DNA of 64,000 nucleotides from Salminus brasiliensis (GCF_030463535.1 NC_132881.1:44860771-44924770); one strand, 5' to 3'; positions 1 through 11,698 are shown, counted from the stretch's first letter. Translations and numbers: made by a program. The notes: generated by a model not told the origin, from the sequence alone.

Positions 1-350
1 CATACTCGCAGAATAACATTTTAATGCAAGACAAGAAAACAGAAACCAAACAAGCAAAGCTTACCAAATAAACACCAACATCCCATAAACAGGCCAAATC
101 TACAAACCGTGATCTGGCATGAACACAAACGCAGGAACAGGAACATTTGCAAGAGCACATGCACAAGACCAGACAAGGGACGACTGAAACAAAGGGGACT
201 AACAAGGGGGCGTGGCTATAAAGGAGACACTGGTAGAAACACTAATGGACAGGCGTGGCTAGGGCAGATAAAAGCAAACAAAAACCAAACAAACAAGGGC
301 AGACATGACAACAGGGACAGGCATGACACTATGGTCTAGATTTAACTGAT
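1..350. other. Unassigned intergenic sequence, A-rich
   Basis: This is an A-rich stretch on the + strand with many short AAACAA and GGAACA motifs. A 76-codon open frame (109-339) reads as a low-complexity basic peptide rich in Lys, Arg, Asn and Gly, without a recognisable domain. The style resembles the edge of an old transposable element, but no second copy is seen in the window, so it is left unassigned. Confidence 0.4.
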
Positions 351-361
351 CTAACTAAGTG

Positions 362-590
362 TAGCTTCAATCAACAATGTAAGTAAACAGTAAAGTGAAG
401 ACCCTCGTCTTCCAAGAGTACCTGGGCGAAGTGTAGTGTATGTCGAGTATTATGGTCTCCATACTGATGTCTGTATTCAGTAGTATCTAAGCTTAAAAGG
501 ATCTTTGGATCCTAGCCAATACAAACTTGCTAAGGGTATTTTCTGAGTGAACAGTGAAGTACGTCTGTAAGTCGCCTCAAATGTAAATGT
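362..590 (-). repeat. Dispersed repeat, family F, reverse copy
   Basis: The reverse complement of this segment aligns over most of its length with 51,420-51,570. Shared blocks in the same order are CTTCACTGTTCACTCAG, then AAGCTTAGATACTACT, then a GTATGGAGACCATAATACTC-like block. The family is visible only as two diverged copies in opposite orientation. No coding potential is recognised. Confidence 0.6.
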
Positions 591-764
591 AAACCAACGG
601 ATCTCCAGGAGCATGAACAGCTACACGCCGGGGGATTCCCAGAATCCCAATTCCTGTATGGTTATTATGCAATTGGAACAGCTGTGTGAAAATGTTTGAT
701 TAATACCAAAAACAGCGCAGTTACCCTCCACCACGCTGCCGAGAAATTTAGTCCGATTCGATTC

Positions 765-900
765 AAATGTATTTATTTTGCGCTTTTCACAACGAATGCT
801 GTCATAAAGCAGCTCTACAGAGATCCGGGCCTGGGGATCTTATGAGCAAGCCAGTGGCGACAGCGGCAAGAAAAAACTCAAAAACAAGACTCAAAAGGGC
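765..900 (+). repeat. Dispersed fish repeat, family G ('AAAGCAGCT' type)
   Basis: The block reads ATTTATTTTGCGCTTTTCAC, then a CATAAAGCAGCT core, then CAGAGATC, then GGCAAGAAAAAACTC. The same order recurs at 10,320-10,500 and, more diverged, at 36,955-37,110. It resembles a retroelement-derived fish repeat; the class is not certain from sequence alone. Confidence 0.6.
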
Positions 901-923
901 CGCTACTTAAAAATGTATCTTTT

Positions 924-926
<3 letters not shown>

Positions 927-961
<35 letters not shown>
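927..961. repeat. (AAT)n microsatellite
   Basis: Roughly eleven uninterrupted TAA units. Confidence 0.95.
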
Positions 962-962
<1 letters not shown>

Positions 963-1263
963 GCTTGCACACAGTGTGGATTGAACTATTTATCACTTAT
1001 ACTGTACTGATACCCCAGGATGCCTTACATCTCTACATTATATTAATGTAGTTACTGCACTGTTACGTTACACAATTCATTCTGTATATTACATTATATT
1101 AATGTAATTACTGCACTGAAATCACTTTTTCTAGTACTTCTTATTTCTATAATTGGGTTATATTATGTATATTATAGCTGTATTTATAGTCAGGTTTACT
1201 GTTTCCTACTATTTTAAGTGCCTTTATTATGCTGCTCTCTTGTTTGATTTTGCTGCTGTAAAA

Positions 1264-1293
1264 ACTGACCTTCCCTGTGGGATAAATAAAGTG

Positions 1294-1340
<47 letters not shown>

Positions 1341-1341
1341 A
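1264..1341 (+). repeat. LINE-type 3' tail with (ATCT)n microsatellite
   Basis: The text TTCCCTGTGGGATAAATAAA immediately precedes about eleven ATCT units. A 'CCTGTGGGA-TAAATAAAG' motif followed by a short tandem tail is typical of the 3' end of fish LINEs. The body of the LINE is not present. The tail assignment is from general knowledge; the microsatellite is directly visible. Confidence 0.6.
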
Positions 1342-1729
1342 CTATCTATTACTGAGAAATGAGCAAACTATTCCCCCTAACACAGTTCATTAGTTTTGTG
1401 TATTTCATTTTTTATTAAGGAAGCCACTGATTCCAAACTTTTAAATGGTTCCTAATATGTGTGGATTTTATATACATAAAAGCAATTTTTTTAATATTTA
1501 AAATTTCTTATGCCTATTTTTATGCCAAACCTTCTGTATCTCTTGCATTTAAGCACACTGTTCCTTTAAGTTTGATGGATATAAATGCTCATTATTGTGA
1601 TTAGCTGGCTAATTCTGGAGTGCGCTATGTTCAATAAGCAGTCCAGGCTAAAATCAAATGGACAACAGAACTAAATACACTCGGGTCGCACTTTTAGGAT
1701 GCATTATTGGTTTTACTTTTGCCCATGAC

Positions 1730-1835
1730 TTGAGCGGGTGTGAACCAGACACTAGGCTAAAAGCTAACCAGCCTACCAGCCCCTAATACTATCTCTTCAG
1801 CTAGCCAACAGCACACTGGACTGGACACAGAAAGA
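1730..1835 (+). repeat. Short duplicated block, copy 1 of 2
   Basis: This matches 2,647-2,752 at high identity, including the shared string ACTAGGCTAAAAGCTAACCA and the end TACACTGGACTGGAC-like. The second copy lies inside the inverted-repeat element at 1,965-3,375. A weaker partial match is present near 57,450 (GCTAGGCTAAAAGCTAGC). Confidence 0.7.
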
Positions 1836-1964
1836 AAGTTTGTCTTAAGAGCTTATGTTAGGCTTATGTTAGGCCAGGATACACTATACTATGCTAAGCT
1901 GCTTTGGGCCTTAGCACTGCTGTAAGGCACCTATGTAAGCAGTCTTTAAAAAGGAAATCAGAGA

Positions 1965-3375
1965 GCCTGTTTACACCTGGCATTAACAGTGTTTTTGGTG
2001 ATCGGATAATGTTCGGATTTCACCCCCAGGACGCACTGTGATCGGATTGCGATCGGATCACTCAAACCACATTGGGAGGTGGTCAGGGGCGGATCATGTC
2101 CACATTCAATACAAGAGTAAATGGAGTGTGTTTCCTGTGATCGGATTCCGTCAGGCAAGCTGTGTAAAAGCAGTATTACCAAGTTTGTTCCCTTGCAGCT
2201 TATTAGAGTATTGTTGCTGACCATGTGTAACCCTTCATGGCTACGACCACAGCCATGGCCCCAAATCACTGAACTCAGTATGGGATAGTATCTGAGTAGC
2301 AGTTTTTGAAGCATTTGCCACTTCTGATGCATTTCGTCTGCATGTCAAAATATCATCCTATTATTAAGAGCCGTTACAGAAATACGAGGACCAGCTATTG
2401 TTCCAAAGCATTGTAGAAGAACCCCACTGTTCCTCTAAACTGCTCACAGCCTCCCGGAGGAGGACAGTCCTGATTGGAAAGCATTATTTATGGAAGTAAA
2501 ACAGGTAATGATGTACGTGTTGGTGTGTTTTTACACAGGAAGGTGTAAAAATCCGATCTCGCCTGGTCATCTGTCTGCATGAACATCCCTACACAATCCT
2601 ACACTACTGTACACTACTGTTGGCTGCGTGTTGGAGGGAAGCCGATGACTTGAGCAGGTGCTATCCAGGCACTAGGCTAAAAGCTAACCAGCCTTCCAGC
2701 CCCTACCACAATCTCTTCAGCTAGCTGACAGTACACTGGACTGGACGCAGAAAGGTCCCAGAGAGGACAGGGACACTATCTGGTAAGTCTTGTGAATAGT
2801 TACATAAGATTTTTGTCCGAAGTCCGAAGGAGAACAGTTCTGATGAAAACGGAAATGACGTACAGGTCGGTGTGGCTTTTTATACAGGAAAGTAAAATCT
2901 GACCTCCTTTCATCCCACTGGGGACGCATTTTAATGACAAGTGTGGACAGAATCTGGTCAGAATAGAGCCAGATACTGTCCGGATACAAAACGCAAACAT
3001 TAACCATTATTACTTTCGTCATTCTTACCGTTCTCTCTTCAGATCATATTCATTATTACATTATCATACCATAAGTGACACATCTGAAACCAGCCACCAG
3101 CCTTGGAGTGATGTGGGGAGGAGGAAGTGCCATCAACCCACCCCTGACAGAGCAAGGCCGATTGTGCTCTCTCAGGCTCTGGCTGCTGATGGCAAGCAGC
3201 ATGACCTGTTATTCCTGGAAACCGGCAATCCTCAGATCATCCGAATGGACTGAATGGAAATGGGGTTATGTTTGTTTTATGATTAGTTGATGATTTGTCC
3301 TCTAACTGGATTAAAAAAGGCTATACAAATACATTTGAATTTGAATTTGAAGGATGATACCAGGTGTAAACAGGC
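1965..3375. mobile_element. Inverted-repeat-bounded element, 1.4 kb, no ORF
   Basis: The left end reads GCCTGTTTACACCTGG (1,965-1,980) and the right end is its exact reverse complement CCAGGTGTAAACAGGC (3,360-3,375). The interior repeats GATCGGAT motifs and contains the second copy of the 1,730 block and an old SINE fragment. There is no transposase frame. A shorter relative (18,603-18,960) in ednra intron 1 ends in the same TTTACACCTGG motif. It is best read as a non-autonomous DNA transposon, possibly two elements fused. Confidence 0.65.
3085..3255 (-). repeat. tRNA-derived SINE, family B, fragment
   Basis: Contains GTGCTCTCTCAGGCTCTGGC and TGATGGCAAGCAGCATGACC, both shared almost exactly with 6,060-6,195. 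On the minus strand this is the body following a tRNA-like head. It lies inside the 1,965-3,375 element, so it was probably inserted later. Confidence 0.7.
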
Positions 3376-4076
3376 CCAGTGTGTTTTATTCATAATAGGT
3401 AAAATAACAGGGTGGTAAATCCAAATCTGAGCTGTTTTATCCCGTCACATACTTACTGAAATCTGAAATGACTATGTCCACTTATAATTTAAAATACTCA
3501 ATACATGCATTATATGACACCTTCACATAAAAAAACGCACAAAAAAAAAATGATGTGAAAGAGTAAAAGAATGGAAGTTGACGATTTGGGCCCTTTAGTT
3601 GCGGTATGCACATCATTTAGAAACTGTGAAAGCTGAGCCAAACCATGAGTTCACATGAGGCCCAGCTCCCAGATGACTAATTCCACTGTATTCTTGAAAC
3701 CATGACACACAGTTTGCTGTAAACGTGCTGAAGCAGTCTGTTAGTCACAGCTTCGGAAACGATTTCCTGGATGATGTGCAGTTTTGGAGCTGAAGGTGTC
3801 TGCAGAGTGTTTGTACAGCAGTGACGCAGATACTGCTGTCCTGATATGGCCATGTGCTCGGCCTTATCAGGGCCTGCACTGAACATGTCTGAGGAGAGGA
3901 TCTTGGAGTGCCCAGGAATGTGTCTTGAGCCCAATTACACTCCCACTATGAGTCCGGCAAGATTTAAAGGCTCAGAAAAGGCTCAGAACGATTTGACGTT
4001 AGAACAGAGGAACTGCAGCAGCTTTGGAAATGTGTGGGGTCATTTTATGAAATCATACACACAGTGATTATACGTT

Positions 4077-4330
4077 CACTACATGTCCAAATGTTTGTGG
4101 ACACATCTTCTTATGAATGCATTCAGCTACTTTAAGTATTGCCAATAGAATAGGACTCTCTGGAGCAGATAAACATGGACCTATAGGCACCATGCTGCCT
4201 AATGCCAGGCGTGGGCTGGAGGGGTATAAAGCCCCGCCAGCAATGAGCTGTGGAGCAGTGGAAGAACTGTGTTCTCTGGATGGAGAATATGCATATAATA
4301 CTATGCAGGGTTTTTTTTTCAAACCATTTT
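4077..4330 (+). mobile_element. MITE-A copy, 3' truncated
   Basis: Starts with end A (ACTACATGTCCAAATGTTTG) and continues through ATGAATGCATTCAGCTACTT, AATAGGACTCTCTGGAGCAG and the GAGCTGTGGAGCAGTGGAAG core. It then stops and is followed by a near-complete copy in the opposite orientation. See the MITE-A finding for the family. Confidence 0.85.
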
Positions 4331-4365
4331 TATAAGACTTTTTTTTCTAACATCATCATCATTTC

Positions 4366-4875
4366 CACAAAAGCGGACAAAAGTATTGGGACATGTGCTC
4401 TGTCTGCTCTAACAAAATTGAGGGTTTTAAAATCCAGCATATTGGAATAACTGTCTCTTCTTCCCGGGGAAGGCATTTTACTAGATTCTAAAGGATTTGA
4501 TTGTGTTCAGCGACAACAGAGCTAGTGAGGTTATGCTGTTGGATGATCACCATTCCACCTCACCCCACCAACTCCCCAGCTCACCCCAAAAGTGCTGAAT
4601 GGAGCACCACCATCCATCATTCCAGATAACACAGTTATTCCACTGCTCCACAGCTCAACGCTGGGGGGCTTTACACCCCTCTAGATCACGCCTGACATTA
4701 GGCAGCATGGTGCCAATAGGTTCATGATTATTTATCTGCTCCAGAGAGTCCTATTCTATTGGAAATATGTCTCTACAGGGCCTAGACAAGCTGTATGTGT
4801 GTGTGTGTGTGTCATTAATGGGTGCAACTTAAAGTAGCTGAATGCATTCCTTAGAAGTGGACATGTAGTTTATTA
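4366..4875 (-). mobile_element. MITE-A copy, near full length, reverse
   Basis: Runs from end B (GGACAAAAGTATTGGGACA near 4,374) through GCTCCACAGCTCAACGCTGG and AGAGTCCTATTCTATTGGAA to end A in reverse (GAATGCATTCCTTAGAAGTG then GACATGTAGT). It contains an internal (GT)n. With the preceding copy it forms a long inverted repeat. Confidence 0.85.
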
Positions 4876-5849
4876 TCTCTTGGCCATAAGACATTATTTT
4901 GTGGCCTCAGGCTATTATTTTGTGACCACTAGAAACGTAATTTGTGGGCCACACAAACAGTCGGTATGGCATCTTTGGGGCTCTGTGGAATAAAGCCTTT
5001 TTGGTCCATTTAATTATACAGTCTTCCCACAGTGGAAATTGCAGCTGGTATTTTCTATGTATGAAAACTGTACATTAACAACCCACCAAAAGGGTCCTGT
5101 TCTGACTGTTGGGTCCGACAGGAGGACCCAACCTCATTTTCTGTAACACAGCAAGTCATTTTGGACCATTTCTATTGGCTCATTCATCATGAAATGGCCC
5201 ACATAGCATACAGAGCAGGACTCACTACATATATCCAGTACCAAAGATCTGCTCATTTGCACTATAGTTAGAATTCCACAGGTAAAACCCCAGTTTGTCA
5301 GCACTGTTACTATTCAGCTATCCAGTAAACCGTCAGTCCCTGCTGTAGTTCCTATTGAAAATGAATGTACTGTGAGCTGCCCTTGCTAATCTCCAAGCAC
5401 ACGTGAGCCTGCCTCCTTCAGAGTAATCTGTCTCCTGCATTGTTAAAGAGATAGCTACAACACTTCTCATGACCTTTAACCCACCCAGCCTCACAGTAAG
5501 ATGAACTGACATGGGCTCTTTCCCGGAACACACACACTAATGGAGCCTACATCATACATCACGTCTCGTCCTGTGCTCTGGACTCCAGGAGGTGAAGCTG
5601 ACGAATTGTTGGGGAGTTTAAGGAGGCAGCAGTGTGGCTGATGCATCATCCTAACATTAGCCAGCTGTTTTTCTTCTCTATTGGGATGGGTTTAGGAACC
5701 TAGAGTTTAGGAAAGTGAGGTGAGGTTATATATATCCACATTAATTAATTGAATGATCATTATATTTATACAATAATACAAATATTTCACTTTTAAATCA
5801 TTTATTTCTAACTTTATTCCATATTCTACCCAATTCAGAAGGCCAATTT
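4876..5849. other. Intergenic sequence, nothing recognised
   Basis: Mixed-composition DNA with no ORF that resembles a known family, no second copy elsewhere in the window and no strong tandem structure. The 66-codon frame at 5,333-5,533 has no recognisable domain. Confidence 0.5.
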
Positions 5850-6200
5850 TCCCAATCCCCATTCACGTGAACTCCCCAATCACTAGCAATCCCCCCACTT
5901 TAGGAGGGCGAAGACTAGCACCAACACATGTGACGCCAGCCACCGTCACTTTTCAAACCGCCGCTGATGCTAGGTAGCGAGCGCTCTCGGAGGAAAACGT
6001 GGCTCCCCAGCTCCGATACAACAGCTAACAGATGTCTGTGCTGACCAACATCATACTAGAAGTGATATGAGGGGAAGGGAGTGCCATCAACCTACCCCTG
6101 ATAGAGCGAGGCCAATTGTGCTCTCTCAGGCTCTGGCTGCTGATGGCAAGCAGCATGACCTGGGATTCCCATCAACCAGTGATCCCCAAATCATAGAAAT
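5850..6200 (-). repeat. tRNA-derived SINE, family B, long copy
   Basis: This holds the known order for this fish SINE read in reverse: TTAGGAGGGCGAAGACTAGC, CACATGTGACGCCAGCC, GCGCTCTCGGAGGAAAACG, a TGATATGAGGGGAAGGGAGT box, CAATTGTGCTCTCTCAGGCT and GGCAAGCAGCATGACC. The tRNA-like head should lie at the right-hand end, but it is decayed here. The family identity comes from memory; the repeat status is seen directly from the 3,085 copy. Confidence 0.75.
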
Positions 6201-6411
6201 GCTCCAAAATGAATTGCAATAAAATCTTTTTTTCACTGACTTCCATTATCCATCATTTATCCTGGGCTCATTAACACTCTTAACGCTGAATGCAATCAAA
6301 TCTTCACAGCAATGCTCCAAAATCTACTATATACCATACTATAGGAATCTTTTTTTACCACTTTTAAAATAAGAGGACTCTTTCTTCAACATCATCCTCG
6401 TTTCCACACAC

Positions 6412-6485
6412 ACTATATGGACAAAAGTATTGGGACACCTGCTCGTTCATTGTTTCTGTCGAAATCAAATATTTTTGCATTGACT
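6412..6485 (-). mobile_element. MITE-A end-B fragment
   Basis: CACTATATGGACAAAAGTAT followed by TGGGACACCTGCTCGTTC and a CGAAATCAAATAT stretch matches the end-B terminus of the MITE-A family. The rest of the element is missing. Confidence 0.8.
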
Positions 6486-6729
6486 TTCATTAATGTCCAG
6501 GTAAAGGTTTTTTTTTCTTTATTATATATAATATACAGTCATGTTTCTTGAGAGACTCCAAAGATGTACTTCTTTGAGGGACTCCAAAGAGCAGAAAAGT
6601 TCATTTTCCACTGGAGATCATGAAAAAAACTATGGTAATAGAATTAATATAGCCCGATGTTATTTATACAGTTCATTTTACCATAGGTATAGTAGGTAGA
6701 AGCAGCCAAAATGTTTACTACGTGCAGTC

Positions 6730-6952
6730 GGCGGGGGGTCATGGTCACCCCAGGCTCATTAATGCAATCCATGGTGGTCCCACCTCCCAAACAATACAGG
6801 ACTTTAAGGATCTGCTGCTAATGTCCTGGTTCCTGACACCACAGTCTCTGAGGTCTTATGTATTCCATGCCTGAATGGATCAGAGGTGTTTTGGTGGAAC
6901 CTACAGTACATAATATTAGGCAGGTGGTTTGAATTTTATGGCTGGTTGCTGT
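6730..6952 (+). pseudogene. Tc1-like transposon remnant (3' part)
   Basis: Contains GGTCATGGTCACCCCAGGCT and CTCATTAATGCAATCC. A jump leads to ACTTTAAGGATCTGCTGCTA and TTCCATGCCTGAATGGATCA, then ATATTAGGCAGGTGGTTTGA and ATTTTATGGCTGGTTGCTGT. The order matches the middle and 3' end of the common fish Tc1 family whose termini read 'ATAACATTAAAACCAC', with a large internal deletion. The coding region is destroyed. Confidence 0.7.
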
Positions 6953-8700
6953 ATATTTGACCTCAGACACAAAATATTACCATTTAAATGCTAATATCCT
7001 TTATTATTTATGGTTTGGATACAGCCATCAAGCCACCATTAAGCCGAAGCTGTCGCTACAGATTAGAATTAGGCCTTTCTTTCCCACGTTGCCCTTCCTC
7101 GGCTTGAAGAACAGGGACTTTCCAGTTGTTTCCAGCCATGAACTCACATTGGCAGTTCCGAACGTGAAGGACCACACAAGCCAAGTCTTGTACAATACCT
7201 CACAATACACATCATGATGAGACATGCTGGAATTAGTGCACGTCCAACAGCAGTGGCTGTTCTCGCGCTTGGCGCTAATTATAACCCCCCAAACAAGCAC
7301 TGAAAGCAAGCCTGCATGTCAGTCACAAGACAATCAAAATGGTCCTTCATTCCCCCACCGCCTTCCCTCCCTCCCTCCCTCCACCCTCAATCCCCCTTTT
7401 CGGAGCAAGTGCCCCAGTTAAGAAACCGCTTACACCCCTCTCAGTCAGAGGTTTCAACTCTTGCTTTTTCCCACAGGGTATGTACCAATATGCAGGGAGC
7501 ACATTTCGACAGATGCCATCAGAGAACAAGCATATGAATTACCAGGCAGGCTGCCATCTTTGAGTTCAGACAGAATGGCATTAATACCAGATGAAGAGCC
7601 CAAAACAACAACAGCACAACAACATGAAAGCCCAAAACAACTGGGACCAGGTAAAGGTTTCATCATTTTATATATTAATGGCTTGATTAACAAAGACTCC
7701 AAACTCAACCACCACCAGTGAGCAGCACACCCCCCCAACCCTGCAAAAGTTGTGACACCGCTGCAACTGCTGGCGGAGTTGAGGGACTTTACAGAAGGGA
7801 AAAAAAAAGATCCAGTCAGCAAATCACATCCCGATTAATAAAATATACGCCACTGTTGACCATGACTTATTCAAGAGCCATTATATATTCATGCCTACAA
7901 TTAAAGAAAACACAATCGTTTTAAAATTAAATGGCTGTAAATATTAGCATTACCCAATTAAGTCACAATCCGTATATTAAGAAGGCAGATTAGCTGCTGA
8001 AGAGCGCTCCACTGAAGCCAGATCGGGTTGTTGTGGTGTGAGACGCCATTTGTGTCGACGTGTTGTGCTGCTTATCCGGGTCATCTTCTTCTCTTAGAGT
8101 CGGTTCTGTTCAGAGAAACGTCTGATCTGAAACCGGAGGAGACACTTTTAACGAAACCACGAAAACCTCTTTAAAAAACTGCCTTCGTTCCTCATACATG
8201 CCGAAGACAATAGCGCATCTTGTGATTGTTGGAGCGGCGTTAGAAGATGTAATTGGATGAATACGAGAATGCTTGAGAGCTTTATTGGAAACAGTGAACC
8301 CTCTTGCTCCAGGCTTCCAAACACATGTCGTGCAGAAATCAGGCAAATGGAGAATGCAGCTAATTTGGTCCAGCAGGAAGTACAGGGTTATTCTGGCGTC
8401 CGTGCTCAAACACCAAGCCTCCAGGAACTGGCACTGGAGAAGAATGAAGAGACGGGTGTCTATGTGAGCGTTTTACTAACGTTATGCCCAATGACGGATG
8501 ATTTGGGCAAGAAACGCCCCAGCCAACATGCTCCAGTGGGGCTAAGTGGGTTCCAGGTGGGCATGGGCTCTGGGAGGGTTTGTATATTCGTTTATACTAG
8601 GAACCCCAGTGGGCTTCCAGACAGGGCCCCATTGTTTACAGCCCACCTTAATCTCACATGGGTCCCATCTAGGCCTCCTTGGGCCACCATACGGGTTCTG
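6953..8700. promoter_or_regulatory. Low-repeat block, possible distal regulatory DNA
   Basis: This 1.7-kb stretch has few repeats, mixed composition and several short overlapping open frames on both strands, a pattern often seen in conserved non-coding DNA. It contains pyrimidine runs (7,361-7,385) but no recognisable exon. A 186-codon frame (8,257-8,817) runs from this block into a SINE fragment and looks accidental. The regulatory reading is inference only. Confidence 0.25.
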
Positions 8701-8749
8701 GGCAGGAAAGCACCGGGTCCCCTGGTCCACCGGCGAACAGTAGAGAGCA

Positions 8750-8880
8750 GAGAAACCACAGCCAATTGTGCTCTTTCTAAGACTCTAAGACACAAAGTGG
8801 CATGGCTCGGAATTTGAGCTTGAGACCCCTGGGACGTAGAGGTGGTGCATTAGACTGCTGAGCCGCTCAGATCCCAGGCC
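8750..8880 (-). repeat. tRNA-derived SINE, family B, tRNA-like end
   Basis: Read on the minus strand, GGCTCAGCAGTCTAATGCAC resembles a tRNA A-box region, and GGTCTCAAGCTCAAATTCC about 30 bases later resembles a B-box. These are followed by the TTAGAGTCTTAGAAAGAGC and CACAATTGGC body seen in the other family B copies. It is a SINE head, not a functional tRNA gene. Confidence 0.6.
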
Positions 8881-8951
8881 TTATTGATATTCATAGACAC
8901 TAAAACTTGCTTACGACCCTTTGCTAAGACACTCTGATCCAGAGAAACTTA

Positions 8952-9478
8952 CACTATGCGTACAAAAGTTTGTGGACACCTGCTCCTCTAGAGTTGCTTT
9001 TGAAATCAAGGGTAATAATAGGGAGGGTGTTTTCCCTTCACTGCAGTAACAGCCTCTACTCTTCTGCAAAGTCGCCTTACACCATATTTTGGAACATTGC
9101 TGTGAGGATTTAATGGCCATGAGAGCATTAGAGAGGTCAGGTACTGATAACCGACTGTTAGTTATAGGTGAAAAATTCCATCATTCCAAAGAGCCCAGTT
9201 CCACTGCTCCACAGCTCAATGCTGCTGCTGGGGGGCTATACACCCTTCTATCCAACACCTGGCATTAGGCACGATGCCAAAAGGTTGATGTTGATCTGCC
9301 AGAGACCAATAGATTAGGACCAGGGAGTCCTAATCTATTGGCAGCACTTCTCTACAAGCACTAGACAAGCTGTGTGTGTGTGGGTGGACATTTTCACATC
9401 TGTGTCAGCGATGGATGCAACCTAAAGTAGCTGAATGCATTCATTAGAAGTGGTGTCCACAAACATTTGGACAGTTTA
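8952..9478 (-). mobile_element. MITE-A copy, full length, diverged subfamily
   Basis: Begins CACTATGCGTACAAAAGTTT and ends CACAAACATTTGGACAG. The internal blocks CTGCTCCACAGCTCAATGCT, GGCATTAGGCACGATGCC and CTAGACAAGCTGTGTGTGTG are in the same order as other copies. It is about 527 bp, giving the approximate full length of the element. Confidence 0.85.
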
Positions 9479-10319
9479 GTCCTGCAACTGTTTGTGTGTA
9501 TTCCTGCACAGTGGTCTGGAATTTGTAGCCCCGTGTTTATGTAGAATCGATTGGATGCTACCAGGTCAATCCACTCCTGGGCCCCCCAGCTCCCATGGCA
9601 CAAAAGTGAATCGATTGAATCAGATATTTGATTCATTGCTTCAAACAGATTAAAAGAATCGGTTCTGTGAAGCGATTCAAACTTAATGATTCTAATCTCC
9701 GCTGATGTTCCCGCGAATGTCGTTGGATTTCTCTGCTAAAATGTTGTCTGGACTCTCATCTGAGGGGGGAAGGCACACTTCCTGCCCGGTTCTGTTTACA
9801 ACACATCATGTGAGCGAACAAACCCAACCTGATTCCTGATTCCTGCTGCTAAAGATGTAGCGTAGTGATTTTTCCAACAAGGCCTAATGAATAAATAACA
9901 GCTAATGGAGTGTTAGAGTCCGTATAGAAGAAGATGGCCACACTCCCATACCCACCCCTCATCCCTCCCTCCCTCCCCTTAGCTCAGATTCACAGCGGTG
10001 TGTTTGGAAGGCATGTCCTGTTGGAGAGGAGAGGAGAGGAGAGTATGGTGATAAACAGGCCTTAGTGCTGTCTCAGCTGCTCAGCGTGTGGCGAGGCGTC
10101 TGATAGCTGCCTTCCTGCACTTAACTCCCTTATTGATAATGGCCCACGCTGCTGAGGATTAATGCACAGGTTGTGTAATGGACGACGATGCGGTCATGAA
10201 GGCGCTGAGCTTTCCAAGATACACTGCAAACGGCTTGCTATCAGGCCTGAGGTAGTAAACAACTAATTCTATGGCTGACGTGAATTTTCTGCTGTTCAAA
10301 AGTTTGGAATCACTTGTTG
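9479..10319. other. Intergenic sequence without a recognised feature
   Basis: Mixed sequence with CCCTCC and GGAGA runs (9,958-10,045) but no coding or repeat signature that recurs in the window. Confidence 0.45.
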
Positions 10320-10500
10320 TATTTCATTTAATTCAATTCGAATTTATTTATTTAGGGTTTTTACAACAAGCATTGTCACAAAGCAGCTTTCCAGAGATCG
10401 GGGTCCGAGCCTGTTTTGAGCAGGCTGGTGGAAACAGTGGCAAGGAAAAACTCCCTTGGGTTGAGTGGAAGAAATCTTGAGAGGAACCAAAGTCTCAAAA
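10320..10500 (+). repeat. Dispersed fish repeat, family G
   Basis: AATTCGAATTTATTTATTTA, then CACAAAGCAGCTTTCCAGAG, then GGCAAGGAAAAACTCCCTTG and TTGAGAGGAACC, in the same order as 765-900. It is the best preserved copy in the window. Confidence 0.7.
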
Positions 10501-11559
10501 GGGGAAACCGTCCTCCTCAGGTCGACTCCGAATAATAATAAAAATCAAAACAGGAATAAAAACAACAATAAAACTAAACTGAATTAAGAAAAATTAAGAA
10601 AAAAATGTTGTATTGCTGATTTATTTAAAAAAATACCTCGAATAGAGTGGCTTGAAATATTCCAAGCACCCAAACAGTGTCATTAGATGCCTTATTTAAT
10701 ATTTCTATGTATAAAATAATAAATAACATACCTTATTTATCTAATTCTAGTAACTAGTGCAATACACTCTTAACTCTTCAAACCATGAAGGCCTGTATCA
10801 AAGGTTTCATAGTCTTAATAAATCATAGGAGATACTCAATAATCCACAATGCCTCCTGAGTAATTAGTACTGAATAATTAGTACAGTGCCTAAAAAATGA
10901 AAAATCAAAAAAATGATTCCAAGGAACCAATAAGTTCCTTACAGGAACAATGTTAGCCAATGTTAAAACTCTGAACTTTGCTGATTGATAAAATCTTTGG
11001 TGAAGACCCCGTCATCAGCTCAGGTCATGCAACAACTTCGGGGTGAACTAGGGGCGGTAGGGGGGCGGCAGTCGAGACCAAACTGATGGTGTTGGAGCGT
11101 GTAAGTCGAGAGCCTCCACCTTTTAACAAGCTGGACCATGCTCGTGATTTTGAGACTAAAGATCGTCTCTTATTCCAAGACCACACCTATAGCTTTCTGT
11201 TAGCATAGCGACTTATTCGAACCGACTTATTTAAGTGGATTCCAGGCTTATTTGGCACTACATCTATAAAACGGCCTCTTTGCCGTGGTTTGAGACGAGT
11301 GTGACTTATGCATGAAGATTACACAATGCTAATATGATAGCCTTGCTGTTGTAGTGCGAGACTAAGGAAAGAAACTGTCGCATAGTTATTACGAGACGCT
11401 GTGTGTGCACCTCCTGGTCTTGATTTAGCAACACAGCAAATGGAACAAGTAGTAAAGTCGTAACTGGTCTAATGGGTGCGCACTGGCCGGGAACAGTTAC
11501 CGTTTGACCCTGCCGTGGAAAAAGGCCCTGCAGTGGAGTTCCTAAAACTGAAATATGTC
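10501..11559. other. Intergenic sequence, unassigned
   Basis: A-rich at first, then mixed. No ORF longer than about 60 codons, no recurrent repeat and no exon-like block with splice signals was found. Confidence 0.45.
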
Positions 11560-11698
11560 TTAACCCCTTAATGCAGAAAGGCTTATTACACTCTAAGCTG
11601 CATTACTCAGTAAGTACAGGGACTTCTGTACAAACTGGTGGGGCTATTCATTGGTAGTAGAAGCTTGGAATAACACCTTAGGCTTAGTTTTAAGGGGT
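11560..11698 (+). mobile_element. MITE-B copy with TTAACCCCTTA ends
   Basis: Starts TTAACCCCTTAATGCAG and ends TTTTAAGGGG. The interior GCATTACTCAGTAAGTACAG and GGGACTTCTGTACAAAC is shared with 29,020-29,106, 31,686-31,812 and 51,021-51,180. A deletion derivative is at 30,481-30,532. The inverted ends are about 10 bp; the element is short and non-coding. Confidence 0.75.

Noticed and set aside
109..339. 76-codon open frame as a small gene
   Set aside because: Low-complexity basic peptide in A-rich sequence, with no recognisable domain, signal or neighbouring exon.
8257..8817. 186-codon open frame as a gene
   Set aside because: It runs into a reverse tRNA-derived SINE, has no domain, and other frames over the same DNA are also open; the content does not look like protein-coding sequence.
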